This document shows positions 25,188-34,341 of a stretch of DNA of 64,000 bases, piece after piece (positions within the stretch are counted from its first letter, which is position 1; every line of letters starts with the position of its first letter). The stretch covers positions 407,029 through 471,028 of the forward strand of contig NZ_LDNB01000002.1 in the NCBI RefSeq assembly GCF_001026695.1, in the 5' to 3' direction. Under the pieces are notes generated by a model. That model saw only the letters and a program-made list of their open reading frames with translations, had not been told where the DNA came from and did not search any database. The stretch is from Neobacillus vireti (GTDB lineage Bacteria > Bacillota > Bacilli > Bacillales > Cytobacillaceae). The position numbers were made by a program, and so were the translations under genes.

Positions 25188-26279
25188 TTGGAACAATTAA
25201 ATACAACTGAGACGAAGACAACATTGGACATGAATAAGAAATCGATTTACTCTTTACAGCTTGACGAATTAAAGGCCTGGCTGTCAGAAAACGGTGAAAA
25301 ACCATTTCGGGCTGAGCAAATTTTTGATTGGCTCTATAAAAAGCGAATTACCACCTTTGAAGATATGAGTAATGTCGCAAAAGGCTTGCGTGATAAACTG
25401 TCAGAAAATTTTCAGCTGACAACACTTAACACTGCAATTCAGCAAACATCTGCTGATGGAACGATAAAGTTTCTCTTTGAACTGCATGACGGGTATTCAA
25501 TCGAAACTGTGCTTATGCGCCACGATTACGGGAACTCTGTTTGTGTAACGACTCAGGTTGGCTGCCGGATTGGCTGTACTTTTTGCGCCTCCACGCTTGG
25601 CGGTCTTAAAAGACATTTGGAAGCAGGCGAAATTGTCGCTCAAGTAGTCAAGGTACAACAAACACTTGATGAAACAAATGAACGGGTTGATTCGGTTGTT
25701 ATCATGGGGATTGGTGAGCCCTTCGATAACTACGATAATATGCTTTCATTTTTAAAAATCATTAACCATGAAAAAGCGCTTAATATTGGGGCGCGCCATA
25801 TTACGGTGTCGACAAGCGGAATCGTTCCAAAAATTTATAAGTTTGCCGATGAAAAAACGCAAATAAATTTTGCAATTTCACTGCATGCACCGAATACGGA
25901 ATTACGTTCAAGATTAATGCCGATTAACAAAGCATATAAACTTGATGACTTAATGAAAGCAGTACGGTATTATATCGATAAGACAGGTCGCAGGATAAGC
26001 TTTGAATATGGTCTTTTTGGCGGTGTGAACGACTCGGTCGAGCATGCGGAAGAATTGGCTGGCCTATTAAAAGGACTCAAGTGCCATGTGAATCTAATTC
26101 CCGTAAACTATGTGCCTGAAAGAGATTATGTCCGGACCCCAAAAGAAAAGATTTTTGCCTTTGAAAAAACATTGAAAAATCTAGGAATTAATGTAACCAT
26201 TCGCCGGGAGCAGGGGTCAGATATTGATGCAGCATGTGGTCAGCTTCGTGCAAAGGAGCGAAAAGAGGAGACGAGGTGA
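25188..26279 (+). CDS. rlmN: 23S rRNA/tRNA adenine-C2-methyltransferase RlmN
   Basis: RlmN is a radical SAM enzyme that methylates C2 of A2503 in 23S rRNA and A37 in some tRNAs. The [4Fe-4S] motif is [24 protein letters not shown] and the C-terminal DAACGQL (the methyl-carrying Cys) are present. The 363-residue start is TTG 25188, with AGAGGGTG 7 bases upstream. ATG 25230 has no site and would trim residues that align with B. subtilis RlmN. Confidence 0.95.
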   Translation: MEQLNTTETKTTLDMNKKSIYSLQLDELKAWLSENGEKPFRAEQIFDWLYKKRITTFEDMSNVAKGLRDKLSENFQLTTLNTAIQQTSADGTIKFLFELHDGYSIETVLMRHDYGNSVCVTTQVGCRIGCTFCASTLGGLKRHLEAGEIVAQVVKVQQTLDETNERVDSVVIMGIGEPFDNYDNMLSFLKIINHEKALNIGARHITVSTSGIVPKIYKFADEKTQINFAISLHAPNTELRSRLMPINKAYKLDDLMKAVRYYIDKTGRRISFEYGLFGGVNDSVEHAEELAGLLKGLKCHVNLIPVNYVPERDYVRTPKEKIFAFEKTLKNLGINVTIRREQGSDIDAACGQLRAKERKEETR

Positions 26280-26285
26280 CAAAAA

Positions 26286-27035
26286 GTGAAGGCTGTATAT
26301 AGAACGGATCGAGGCAGGATCCGACAGAATAATGAGGACAGTGTTGGAACTTTTGTTAACCGGGACGGACATCGCCTAGCCATCGTAGCTGATGGTATGG
26401 GCGGTCACCGCGCCGGGGATGTTGCAAGCAATATGACTTTGACACATTTACAGGAAATGTGGGAGGAATCAGAAGGTATACAAACAGCGGATCAGGCAGA
26501 AGCATGGCTGAAAACGCATATTCTCCATGTAAATAAATTATTATTTGAACATGCTAATAATAACCCGGAATGTGAAGGGATGGGTACGACTATTGAAGCG
26601 GTGATTGCTACCCAGCTCTTTTCAACACTTGCTCATATTGGCGACAGCCGCTGTTATATCTTAAATGATACGGGATTTCAGCAATTAACCGAAGACCATA
26701 CTCTCGTAAATGAATTAGTTCGTACTGGTCAAATTTCAAAAGAGGATGCAGAGCATCATCCTCGGAAAAATGTTATTTTGCGCGCATTAGGGACAGAACC
26801 GGATGTAAAAATCGATATTAAAACGATTATGTTTGAGGAAGGCGATTTTCTTCTTTTATGTTCCGATGGATTATCGAATAAGGTAAATGAATCGTTCATG
26901 GCTGCAATCCTGCAAAACGAAGATTCGCTTGAACAAAAAGCTTCAACACTAATTGACATGGCAAATGAAAATGGTGGAGAAGATAACATCACCCTAATCA
27001 TATTAGAGTTTAACGATGAAATTGAAAGAGGGTGA
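26286..27035 (+). CDS. prpC: PP2C-family protein phosphatase PrpC
   Basis: PrpC dephosphorylates targets of the partner kinase PrkC. The 249-residue PP2C domain has the metal-binding VADGMGGHRAGD, GDSRCYIL, LCSDGLSNKV and a C-terminal GGEDNITLII. The start is GTG at 26286. It lies 6 bases before prkC. Confidence 0.96.
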   Translation: MKAVYRTDRGRIRQNNEDSVGTFVNRDGHRLAIVADGMGGHRAGDVASNMTLTHLQEMWEESEGIQTADQAEAWLKTHILHVNKLLFEHANNNPECEGMGTTIEAVIATQLFSTLAHIGDSRCYILNDTGFQQLTEDHTLVNELVRTGQISKEDAEHHPRKNVILRALGTEPDVKIDIKTIMFEEGDFLLLCSDGLSNKVNESFMAAILQNEDSLEQKASTLIDMANENGGEDNITLIILEFNDEIERG

Positions 27036-27041
27036 AGCTAA

Positions 27042-29015
27042 ATGCTAATTGGGAAAAGAATAAGCGGCCGCTATAAAATATTGGAAATGATTGGCGGAGG
27101 CGGTATGGCCAATGTATATTTGGCTCATGATATGATTCTTGACCGCGATGTTGCAGTAAAGATGCTTCGTCTCGATTTTGCTAATGATGAAGAATTTATC
27201 CGCAGGTTTCACAGAGAAGCACAATCGGCGACAAGCCTTGCCCATCCAAATATCGTTAATATTTTTGATGTTGGTGAGGAAAATGATCTTTATTATATTG
27301 TGATGGAATTTGTCGATGGAAAAACACTAAAACAATACATACAACAAAATTCTCCTATAAAAATGGAAGATGCAATTGAGATTATGAGTCAGCTTACTTC
27401 AGCGATTACTCATGCTCATCAAAACCATATTATCCATCGTGATATTAAGCCGCATAATATTTTGGTAGATCATAATGGCAACGTAAAAGTCACCGATTTC
27501 GGAATTGCTATGGCGCTAAGTGCAACGAGCATAACCCAAACGAATTCTGTACTTGGTTCTGTTCATTATTTATCACCGGAACAAGCTCGTGGCGGTATGG
27601 CAAACAGGAAGTCTGATATTTATTCGCTGGGGATTGTGATGTTTGAGTTATTAACAGGCAGGCTTCCGTTTTCCGGGGAATCAGCCGTATCAATAGCACT
27701 TAAGCATCTACAATCAGAGACACCTTCTGTTAGAAGATGGAATCCAAATATTCCGCAAAGTGTTGAAAACATTGTATTAAAGGCTACTGCAAAAGATCCA
27801 TTCCATCGTTATAACAGTGTTGATGAGATGGAGGAAGATTTAAGAACAGCTCTCGATCCGGAAAGAATGAATGAATCAAAGTTTGTCACTCCGATTGATA
27901 ATGAGGCGACAAAGGCCATCCCGGTAATTACTAATGACCAGCTTAAAAACCTTGATGAAACTTTAGTCCACAGCAGCGGGAAACCGGTGAAACCAAGCAA
28001 AGAATCAAAAAAAAATGAAAAAAAAGATAAGAAACGAAAAAAATGGCCGTTAATATTAATATCTACCTTCCTGGCACTTGTCATTCTAGGATTATTAGCT
28101 TTTACAATTTTACCAGGAATGTTGTCTCCAAAGGACATCAAAATTCCAGATGTCAGTGGTATGAATTTAGATGATGCTATTTCCAAGCTTAAACTTAAAG
28201 GACTAGAGGTTGGAGATAAGATTGAAATCACTGACAATGTAGTCAAAAAAGGGAACGTTATCAAGACAAATCCTGAAATTGGGTCGACGGTTAAGGAAAA
28301 TTCGAAAATTACCCTCTACGTAAGTTCCGGAAAAGAAAAATATGAACTGTCAAATTATCTGGGGCGCAGCTATGAGGATGTCTTCAGCTTATTAAAAACT
28401 AAAAACTTTAAAGATATTAAAAAAATTGAGAAAAACGATGAAAGTGATCCAGGAACGATTATTAGTCAAAACTATCCTGAGGGTAAAAAAGTGGTTCCTG
28501 AAGAGACGATTTTAGAGTTTGAGGTTAGTAAAGGTCCAGTAAAAATTACCTTAAAGGACTTAACACAATACAATGTAAATGGTGCTCAGGATTACGCCTT
28601 ATTAGTTGGGCTGACATTAGACGCCTCTCAAGAAAAATATGATGACAATATCCCGGCAGGCATGGTTATTTCGCAATCACCCGAGAAGGGAACAACAATG
28701 ACAAAAGGTGACAAGGTTACCGTAATCATTTCAAAAGGGAAAGAAGAAAAACCGCCAAAAGAGTTAATTATAGAACTGTCAATACCTTTTGAACCAGCTG
28801 TGCCAGGGGAGCCAGGACAGAAACAATTAGTTACCATTTTCATTCAAGATGCGTATCACAGTATAACAGATACGGCAGAGTCCTTTTATATTACCGAAGA
28901 TATAAAGAAACCAATAAAATTATATATTCCATTTAACGGGAAAGCAAAATATCAGGTCATTCGTGATGACAAGGTTTTATTCGATGAAAATAAAAGCTAT
29001 TCAGATACGGAGTAA
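27042..29015 (+). CDS. prkC: Serine/threonine protein kinase PrkC with PASTA repeats
   Basis: PrkC is a membrane kinase that senses muropeptides or lipid II with its external PASTA domains; in Bacillus it affects germination and stationary-phase physiology. Residues about 10-270 are a Hanks-type kinase (GGGGMANVYLA, VAVKML, HRDIKPHNILV, DFG). A K-rich juxtamembrane stretch precedes one helix at about 336-358. Three PASTA repeats follow (about 365-570, each with a xIPDVSG-like or QSPEKGT motif). The last ~85 residues form a further extracellular domain. Its 657 residues are similar to B. subtilis PrkC (648). Confidence 0.95.
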   Translation: MLIGKRISGRYKILEMIGGGGMANVYLAHDMILDRDVAVKMLRLDFANDEEFIRRFHREAQSATSLAHPNIVNIFDVGEENDLYYIVMEFVDGKTLKQYIQQNSPIKMEDAIEIMSQLTSAITHAHQNHIIHRDIKPHNILVDHNGNVKVTDFGIAMALSATSITQTNSVLGSVHYLSPEQARGGMANRKSDIYSLGIVMFELLTGRLPFSGESAVSIALKHLQSETPSVRRWNPNIPQSVENIVLKATAKDPFHRYNSVDEMEEDLRTALDPERMNESKFVTPIDNEATKAIPVITNDQLKNLDETLVHSSGKPVKPSKESKKNEKKDKKRKKWPLILISTFLALVILGLLAFTILPGMLSPKDIKIPDVSGMNLDDAISKLKLKGLEVGDKIEITDNVVKKGNVIKTNPEIGSTVKENSKITLYVSSGKEKYELSNYLGRSYEDVFSLLKTKNFKDIKKIEKNDESDPGTIISQNYPEGKKVVPEETILEFEVSKGPVKITLKDLTQYNVNGAQDYALLVGLTLDASQEKYDDNIPAGMVISQSPEKGTTMTKGDKVTVIISKGKEEKPPKELIIELSIPFEPAVPGEPGQKQLVTIFIQDAYHSITDTAESFYITEDIKKPIKLYIPFNGKAKYQVIRDDKVLFDENKSYSDTE

Positions 29016-29098
29016 TTTTTACTGTTGAAGGAAATTATTGAACGAAATATTACAGGGGAAATAAACATTTGGAAAGATAAAATGCAAGGAGTGTGGCT

Positions 29099-29980
29099 AT
29101 GCCTGAAGGGAAAATTGTCAAAGCATTAAGCGGTTTTTATTATGTGCTTCATAACGAGGAACTGACCCAATGCCGCGGAAGAGGTGTGTTTCGCAAGAAC
29201 AAAATTACCCCGCTTGTAGGTGATGAAGTGGTTTTTCAAGCTGAAAATGACCTTGAAGGTTACATTCTCGAAGTGAAAGAGCGGAAGAATGAATTGGTCC
29301 GTCCGCCGATTGCAAATGTGGATCAGGCAATTCTTGTTTTTTCTGCTGTAGAACCAGATTTCAGCACCGTTTTATTGGATCGGTTTCTTGTATTGGTTGA
29401 ATTTAATCATATAGAACCATTAATCTGTATTACGAAAATGGACCTGGCAACGACAGCTCAAAAGCAAAAGATAGCCGAATTTGCTGATCAATATCAAAAA
29501 GCCGGTTATGAAGTAATCCTTACATCTTCAGAAACAGCAGCAGGGATAGAACAATTAAATCCCCATGTGGAAAATAAAATATCGGTATTTGCTGGACAGT
29601 CGGGTGTGGGGAAGTCCTCATTGCTGAATGTCCTTAGGCCGGGACTTGAATTAAAAACCAATGATATATCCGCACATCTTGGCCGTGGAAAGCACACGAC
29701 CAGGCATGTTGAGCTGATTAAAATTGGAAATGGACTTATCGCAGACACACCAGGCTTTAGTTCGTTAGAATTTACTAACATTGAAGCGGAAGATTTGACC
29801 TCCTGCTTTCCTGAATTACAAAAGGCGAGTGAGTCTTGTAAATTTAGGGGCTGTTTACATGTGACTGAGCCAAAATGTGCCGTTAAGTCAGCAGTTGAGA
29901 CAGGTGAAATTCCCGATTATCGTTATAAACATTATTTGGATTTCCTCCAGGAAATCAAAGATAGAAAGCCGAGGTATTAA
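29099..29980 (+). CDS. rsgA: Ribosome small-subunit-dependent GTPase RsgA (CpgA)
   Basis: RsgA is a circularly permuted GTPase checking late 30S maturation. The 293 residues carry an N-terminal OB fold, the permuted G motifs (G4 TKMD, then [12 protein letters not shown], then [11 protein letters not shown]) and a C-terminal zinc knuckle with [19 protein letters not shown] 29099 follows AAGGAG (29086-29091) and gives the family start [15 protein letters not shown] 29093 is in frame but too near the site. Confidence 0.95.
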   Translation: MPEGKIVKALSGFYYVLHNEELTQCRGRGVFRKNKITPLVGDEVVFQAENDLEGYILEVKERKNELVRPPIANVDQAILVFSAVEPDFSTVLLDRFLVLVEFNHIEPLICITKMDLATTAQKQKIAEFADQYQKAGYEVILTSSETAAGIEQLNPHVENKISVFAGQSGVGKSSLLNVLRPGLELKTNDISAHLGRGKHTTRHVELIKIGNGLIADTPGFSSLEFTNIEAEDLTSCFPELQKASESCKFRGCLHVTEPKCAVKSAVETGEIPDYRYKHYLDFLQEIKDRKPRY

Positions 29981-29982
29981 AC

Positions 29983-30627
29983 ATGGTGAAAATAGCACCT
30001 TCGATTCTTTCAGCCGATTTTTCAAAATTGGGGGAAGAAATTGTAGCTGTTGAAAAAGGGGGAGCTGACTATATCCATATCGATGTTATGGATGGTCACT
30101 TTGTACCAAATATTACAATTGGACCGCTTATTGTAGAGGCAATTCGTCCGCTAACAAAGCTGCCGCTAGACGTCCACTTGATGATCGAGAACCCTGATCA
30201 ATATATCGAAGCGTTTGTCAAGGCAGGTGCTGATTATATTACAGTACATGTGGAAGCATGCCGTCATTTGCACCGGACAATCCAAACTATTAGAGCTTTT
30301 GGTATTAAAGCAGGTGTGGTCCTTAACCCGGCTACTCCCGTAGAAACCATCCAACATATCATTGGTGACATTGATATGGTGTTGTTAATGTCAGTAAATC
30401 CAGGATTTGGCGGTCAAAAATTCATTCCTGAGGTCCTTCCGAAAATCAGGAAAGTCAAAGAACTGGCAGCTGAAAAAGGGGCGTCGATTGAAATTGAAAT
30501 TGATGGCGGTGTAAACCCAGAAACAGCTAAACAATGTATGGAGGCCGGTGCAAATGTACTCGTTGCAGGCTCGGCAATTTATAATCAACCCGATTATGCG
30601 AAAGCAATTTCGTTAATTAGAGGGTAG
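29983..30627 (+). CDS. rpe: Ribulose-5-phosphate 3-epimerase Rpe
   Basis: Rpe interconverts ribulose-5-phosphate and xylulose-5-phosphate in the pentose phosphate pathway. The 214-residue TIM barrel begins [16 protein letters not shown] and has [30 protein letters not shown] and [12 protein letters not shown]. It starts 2 bases after rsgA and ends in a terminator. Confidence 0.97.
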   Translation: MVKIAPSILSADFSKLGEEIVAVEKGGADYIHIDVMDGHFVPNITIGPLIVEAIRPLTKLPLDVHLMIENPDQYIEAFVKAGADYITVHVEACRHLHRTIQTIRAFGIKAGVVLNPATPVETIQHIIGDIDMVLLMSVNPGFGGQKFIPEVLPKIRKVKELAAEKGASIEIEIDGGVNPETAKQCMEAGANVLVAGSAIYNQPDYAKAISLIRG

Positions 30628-30653
30628 AGCCGGCTGACAAAGCTGGCTTTTTC
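30628..30653 (+). terminator. Terminator after rpe
   Basis: The arms AGCCGGCT and AGCTGGCT, with a GACAA loop, are followed by a T run. It closes the prpC-rpe run and lies before thiN. Confidence 0.85.
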
Positions 30654-30676
30654 TGTATTGAAAAGGAGTATGTCAT

Positions 30677-31324
30677 ATGATAATAAATATACTTGCCGGA
30701 GGTCCTGAAGAACTTCTGCCAGAGTTGACCGACTATGCAGAGGAAAACACTGTTTGGGTTGGTGTTGACCGCGGTGTATTTCATCTTTTAAATAGAGAGA
30801 TAATGCCTGAAATTGCGTTTGGTGATTTCGATTCGGTTTCACCGGAGGAATTAGAATTCATTGAAAAGCACGTATCAAATATGCAGCGATACAAGCCAGA
30901 AAAGAATGAAACCGATATGGAGCTTGCCCTCAATTGGGCATTGGCGCAGGAACCGACAATGATTCGCATGTTCGGGGCGACAGGGGGCAGGCTTGATCAT
31001 TTATTTGCAAATATGCATCTGCTGCTAAATCCACTCAAAGAAAAAAATCCAGCAACTGTTTATTTAATTGATCGTCATAACATCGCTTTTTTGAAAGGAC
31101 CAGGCAGTTATACAATTGAAAAAATGAAAACAAAAAAATATATATCCTTTGTTCCTTTAACACTTGATGTGAGTGGCATTACGCTTGAAGGCTTTAAATT
31201 TCCTTTGAAGAATCGTCATATTTCACTTGGCTCTACACTATGTATTAGTAATGAACTTATTAGTGATTATGGTACTTTTTCATTTTCCGAAGGCATATTA
31301 ATAGTGATAAGAAGTCATGATTAA
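30677..31324 (+). CDS. thiN: Thiamine pyrophosphokinase ThiN
   Basis: ThiN makes thiamine pyrophosphate from thiamine and ATP. The 215-residue protein has VGVDRGVFHLL, FGDFDSVS and the substrate-site motif EKNETDMELAL, then GATGGRLDHLFANM. ATG 30677 follows AAAAGGAGTATG. Confidence 0.95.
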   Translation: MIINILAGGPEELLPELTDYAEENTVWVGVDRGVFHLLNREIMPEIAFGDFDSVSPEELEFIEKHVSNMQRYKPEKNETDMELALNWALAQEPTMIRMFGATGGRLDHLFANMHLLLNPLKEKNPATVYLIDRHNIAFLKGPGSYTIEKMKTKKYISFVPLTLDVSGITLEGFKFPLKNRHISLGSTLCISNELISDYGTFSFSEGILIVIRSHD

Positions 31325-31416
31325 TAGGTACTGATTTCGTTCGTTAGAATAAAATGTAGAGCGTACGAAAAAAGTTGAATTAAATAAGCTGGGGAAGATT
31401 TGTGAGGAGGGACAGT

Positions 31417-31500
31417 ATGAAATTTTATACAATTAAACTGCCGAAGTTTTTAGGTGGAATTGTCCGAGCGATGATTGGAGCGTTTAAGAAAAACGAATAG
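31417..31500 (+). CDS. spoVM: Stage V sporulation protein M SpoVM
   Basis: SpoVM is a tiny amphipathic helix that marks the curved outer forespore membrane and anchors SpoIVA for coat assembly. The 27-residue product begins MKFYTIKLPKFLGGIVRAMI and ends GAFKKNE, differing only in its tail from the 26-residue B. subtilis protein. ATG 31417 is preceded by GAGGAGGGA (31404-31412). It is expected to be read by sigma-E in the mother cell; no clear sigma-E motif was identified. Confidence 0.95.
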   Translation: MKFYTIKLPKFLGGIVRAMIGAFKKNE

Positions 31501-31515
31501 AGCGATAAATCTTAT

Positions 31516-31545
31516 GGCACCCATTCATTAGTGGGTGCTTTTTAT
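31516..31545 (+). terminator. Terminator after spoVM
   Basis: GCACCCA (31517-31523) and TGGGTGC (31532-31538) form the stem, followed by TTTTTA. Confidence 0.88.
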
Positions 31546-31570
31546 TATACTTTATTTGGGGGACACTATA

Positions 31571-31598
31571 AGAAAGAGCATCCTATTGAAGGATGCTC
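31571..31598 (-). terminator. Terminator after rpmB (minus strand)
   Basis: Read on the minus strand, GAGCATCC and GGATGCTC form a stem with a 7-base loop, followed by TTTCTT. It faces the spoVM terminator in the convergent gap. Confidence 0.8.
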
Positions 31599-31634
31599 AC
31601 GTCTTCTTATTATCCGGCTCTTGCGCTTTTCTTA

Positions 31635-31823
31635 TTATACGCGTTCTACTTTACCGGATTTTAACGCTCTTGCAGAAACCCAAACACGCTTAGGCTTTCC
31701 ATCAACAAGAATACGTACTTTTTGTAGGTTAGCACCCCATGTACGCTTGTTAGCGTTCATAGCGTGAGAACGGTTGTTACCAGTTGTTGTTTTCTTTCCA
31801 GTGACTACACATTTACGTGGCAT
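31635..31823 (-). CDS. rpmB: 50S ribosomal protein L28 RpmB
   Basis: L28 is a structural protein of the large ribosomal subunit. The 62-residue product begins [20 protein letters not shown] and continues with [27 protein letters not shown]. On the minus strand its site AAGGAGGGAAA is clear. It is monocistronic and opposes spoVM and yloU, as in B. subtilis. Confidence 0.97.
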   Translation of the reverse strand: MPRKCVVTGKKTTTGNNRSHAMNANKRTWGANLQKVRILVDGKPKRVWVSARALKSGKVERV

Positions 31824-32172
31824 AATGATTTCCCTCCTTAACTACCAAAAGCTTTATACAGCAATCTTTAGTTGCTTCATCTGGATATAGAAAAATGGCC
31901 GTGCCAAATTTTCTAGTCTTGAGATACCTTAATAATTTATCATACAACTTATTTGAATGCAATAGTTGTATCAAAACCTTTCAAGAAAAATACCTTGACA
32001 TTAGAAAAAGCGGACTCCCCCTTTTAGTGAAGTACACTAGTCACGGGGAGCTGGAGCTTGACAATTCACAAAGTTAACATATAGTATTCATGCAGGTATG
32101 ACTTTCAATATTGGATTGACTATAGTAAAATGACTGTAGTCAAGGAGCAATTATCCAAAGGGGGAACGATTC
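31824..32172. other. Gap between divergent rpmB and yloU
   Basis: The 349-base gap between divergent rpmB and yloU holds the rpmB ribosome binding site (about 31830-31843), an inverted repeat ATACAACT/AGTTGTAT (31942-31949 and 31964-31971), an AT-rich middle, and a second inverted repeat at 32116-32143 before yloU. No convincing gene was seen; an open frame from 31895 lacks a ribosome binding site. Confidence 0.6.
32116..32143 (+). promoter_or_regulatory. Inverted repeat upstream of yloU
   Basis: TTGACTATAG (32116-32125) and CTGTAGTCAA (32134-32143) are complementary at 9 of 10 positions with an 8-base spacer TAAAATGA. It lies 30 bases before yloU. A TAAAAT, possibly a -10, falls in the spacer, which would fit a repressor site, but no clear -35 was found. 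Confidence 0.4.
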
Positions 32173-32535
32173 ATGTCCATTGAATTAAAAACAAAGTACG
32201 GACAAATTGATATTTCAAACGAAGTAATCGCTACCATTGCTGGCGGTGCGGCTATCGAATGCTACGGAATCGTCGGTATGGCCTCTAAAAATCAAATTAA
32301 AGATGGAATTACGGAAATACTGCGAAGAGAAAATTTCACTCGAGGCGTGATTGTACGCCAAGAAAATGAGGCATTACATATTGATATGTACATTATTGTC
32401 AGCTATGGAACGAAAATTTCCGAAATTGCCCACAACGTGCAATCAAAGGTTAAATACACCCTTGATAAAACTGTTGGACTTGCCGTTGACTCGGTAAATA
32501 TTTACGTTCAGGGAGTTCGTGTGACGAACCCGTAG
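32173..32535 (+). CDS. yloU: Asp23/Gls24 family protein YloU
   Basis: This is a 120-residue Asp23/Gls24 (alkaline shock) family protein. Members are cytoplasmic and often membrane-associated in envelope stress responses. Conserved stretches are ISNEVIATIAGGAAIECYGIVGM and VSYGTKISEIAHNVQSKVK. GGGGG precedes ATG 32173. It is next to yloV, the standing gene pair in Firmicutes, suggesting a shared role in lipid or envelope homeostasis. Confidence 0.92.
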   Translation: MSIELKTKYGQIDISNEVIATIAGGAAIECYGIVGMASKNQIKDGITEILRRENFTRGVIVRQENEALHIDMYIIVSYGTKISEIAHNVQSKVKYTLDKTVGLAVDSVNIYVQGVRVTNP

Positions 32536-32550
32536 TGAGGAGGAAAGTTT

Positions 32551-34233
32551 GTGTCAATTACAGCATTAGATGGAAAACGTTTTGCCGAGATGATCATACA
32601 AGGTGCCAATCATTTGGCTGCAAATGCAAAAATGGTCGATGCATTAAACGTTTTTCCTGTGCCCGACGGTGATACTGGAACAAATATGAATTTATCTATG
32701 ACCTCCGGCGCAAAGGAAGTAAAGAATAATGTTCAGGAACATATTGGAAAAGTAGGGGTGGCCCTTTCCAAAGGGTTACTGATGGGGGCGCGCGGCAATT
32801 CAGGTGTCATTCTTTCCCAATTATTTCGTGGATTTTCTAAGGCAGTTGAAACAAAAGCGAAAATTTCCGCGAAGGATTTTGCGCAAGCCTTAGAAGCAGG
32901 AGTTGAAACAGCATACAAAGCTGTCATGAAGCCTGTCGAAGGAACAATTTTAACAGTAGCGAAGGATTCAGCTAAAAAGGGTGTTCAAGCAGCCCAAAAT
33001 TCTACTGATATTATTGACATTATGGAAGAAGTAGTAAGAGAAGCAAAGGCATCCCTGAAGCGCACACCAGACCTGCTGCCTGTTTTAAAAGAAGTCGGCG
33101 TTGTTGACAGCGGCGGTCAAGGGCTTGTGTTCGTTTATGAGGGATTTCTTGCTGTTCTAAAAGGTGAAGAACTGCCAGAATCATCCGATTTACTTCCATC
33201 CATGTCTGAATTGGTTAGTGCAGAACACCATAAAAGTGTCCAAGGTCATATTAATACAGAAGATATCGAGTTTGGCTATTGCACGGAATTTATGGTGAGG
33301 TTTGAACAGCAAAAGACAGCCAAACATCCATTTGATGAAGGTGTATTCCGCAATGATCTTAGCAGATTAGGTGATTCTTTATTGGTTATCGCGGACGAAG
33401 ATGTTGTCAAAGTCCATATTCATTCCGAGCAGCCAGGTGAGGTATTAACTTACGGTCAGCGTTACGGTAACTTAATTAATATGAAAATCGAAAACATGCG
33501 CCAGCAGCACTCCAATATTGTTGGTGAGTCCCATCAGGCTTTAGTTTCTGAACGCCCTGAATCTTCTAAAGAAATTCAAGAATACGGAATTGTTACGGTT
33601 TCAATGGGTGCAGGAATTGCTGATTTATTTAAAAGTATTGGAGCGCAAGCAGTAATTGAAGGCGGGCAAACAATGAATCCGAGTACGGAGGATATTGTCA
33701 AAGCCATAAAACACGTAAATGCCAAAAAGGTGTTTATTTTACCAAATAACAAAAATATCATTATGGCAGCAGAACAGGCTGCCGATGTTGCCGAAGAAGA
33801 AATTTATGTAATACCGTCTAAAACGGTGCCACAAGGACTTTCTGCGCTGCTTGCGTTTAATCCTTCAGCAGACGTGGCAGCAAATGAAGCAGCAATGAAG
33901 GATGCCTTGAAGCACGTTAAGACCGGTCAAATCACTTTTGCTGTCCGTGACACACAAATCGATGGCTTAGAAATCGAAAAAGATGATTTCATGGGTATTG
34001 CCGAAGGGAAAATTATTGTAAAAAACAGAGATAAAGGAAAAGTGGCGGAAGATCTGTTAACAAAGATGCTCGATGAGGACTCGGAAATTTTAACCATCAT
34101 CTATGGTGAAGGCGTGACCGAGGAAGAAGTAAATAATCTAGCACGATTTGTTGAAGAACACTATGAAGACGTGGAAATCGAAATCCATAACGGCCAGCAG
34201 CCATTGTATTCATTTATCTTTTCAATTGAATAA
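32551..34233 (+). CDS. fakA: Fatty acid kinase catalytic subunit-like protein FakA (YloV)
   Basis: FakA phosphorylates fatty acids bound to FakB (DegV) proteins so they can enter phospholipid synthesis. The 560 residues contain an N-terminal DhaL/Dak2 nucleotide domain (NVFPVPDGDTGTNMNLSM, MGARGNSGVILSQLFRG) up to about 200, a middle domain, and a C-terminal DegV-like domain (EIYVIPSKTVPQGLSALLAF). The start is GTG 32551 after GAGGAGGAAA. It sits near fapR-plsX. Confidence 0.92.
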   Translation: MSITALDGKRFAEMIIQGANHLAANAKMVDALNVFPVPDGDTGTNMNLSMTSGAKEVKNNVQEHIGKVGVALSKGLLMGARGNSGVILSQLFRGFSKAVETKAKISAKDFAQALEAGVETAYKAVMKPVEGTILTVAKDSAKKGVQAAQNSTDIIDIMEEVVREAKASLKRTPDLLPVLKEVGVVDSGGQGLVFVYEGFLAVLKGEELPESSDLLPSMSELVSAEHHKSVQGHINTEDIEFGYCTEFMVRFEQQKTAKHPFDEGVFRNDLSRLGDSLLVIADEDVVKVHIHSEQPGEVLTYGQRYGNLINMKIENMRQQHSNIVGESHQALVSERPESSKEIQEYGIVTVSMGAGIADLFKSIGAQAVIEGGQTMNPSTEDIVKAIKHVNAKKVFILPNNKNIIMAAEQAADVAEEEIYVIPSKTVPQGLSALLAFNPSADVAANEAAMKDALKHVKTGQITFAVRDTQIDGLEIEKDDFMGIAEGKIIVKNRDKGKVAEDLLTKMLDEDSEILTIIYGEGVTEEEVNNLARFVEEHYEDVEIEIHNGQQPLYSFIFSIE

Positions 34234-34247
34234 GGAACGGCTAAAAT

Positions 34248-34283
34248 AGAAGGGAGACTAAAAGGGTCAGTCCCTTCTTTTTT
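34248..34283 (+). terminator. Terminator after fakA
   Basis: AGAAGGGAGACT and AGTCCCTTCT pair with a 2-base bulge, followed by TTTTTTG. It separates fakA from recG. Confidence 0.8.
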
Positions 34284-34341
34284 GTTTATAAATATCTTAA
34301 TATAACGTTTTATTGGTAATTTCGCTAAGGGAGAGAGAAAT

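Noticed and set aside
31341-31370. Possible sigma-E promoter for spoVM around CGTACGAA
   Set aside because: The -10 matches only about 5 of 8 and no good -35 at the right distance was found.
31895-32077. 60-codon open frame in the rpmB-yloU gap
   Set aside because: No ribosome binding site before its ATG, and no recognisable motif; the gap looks regulatory.
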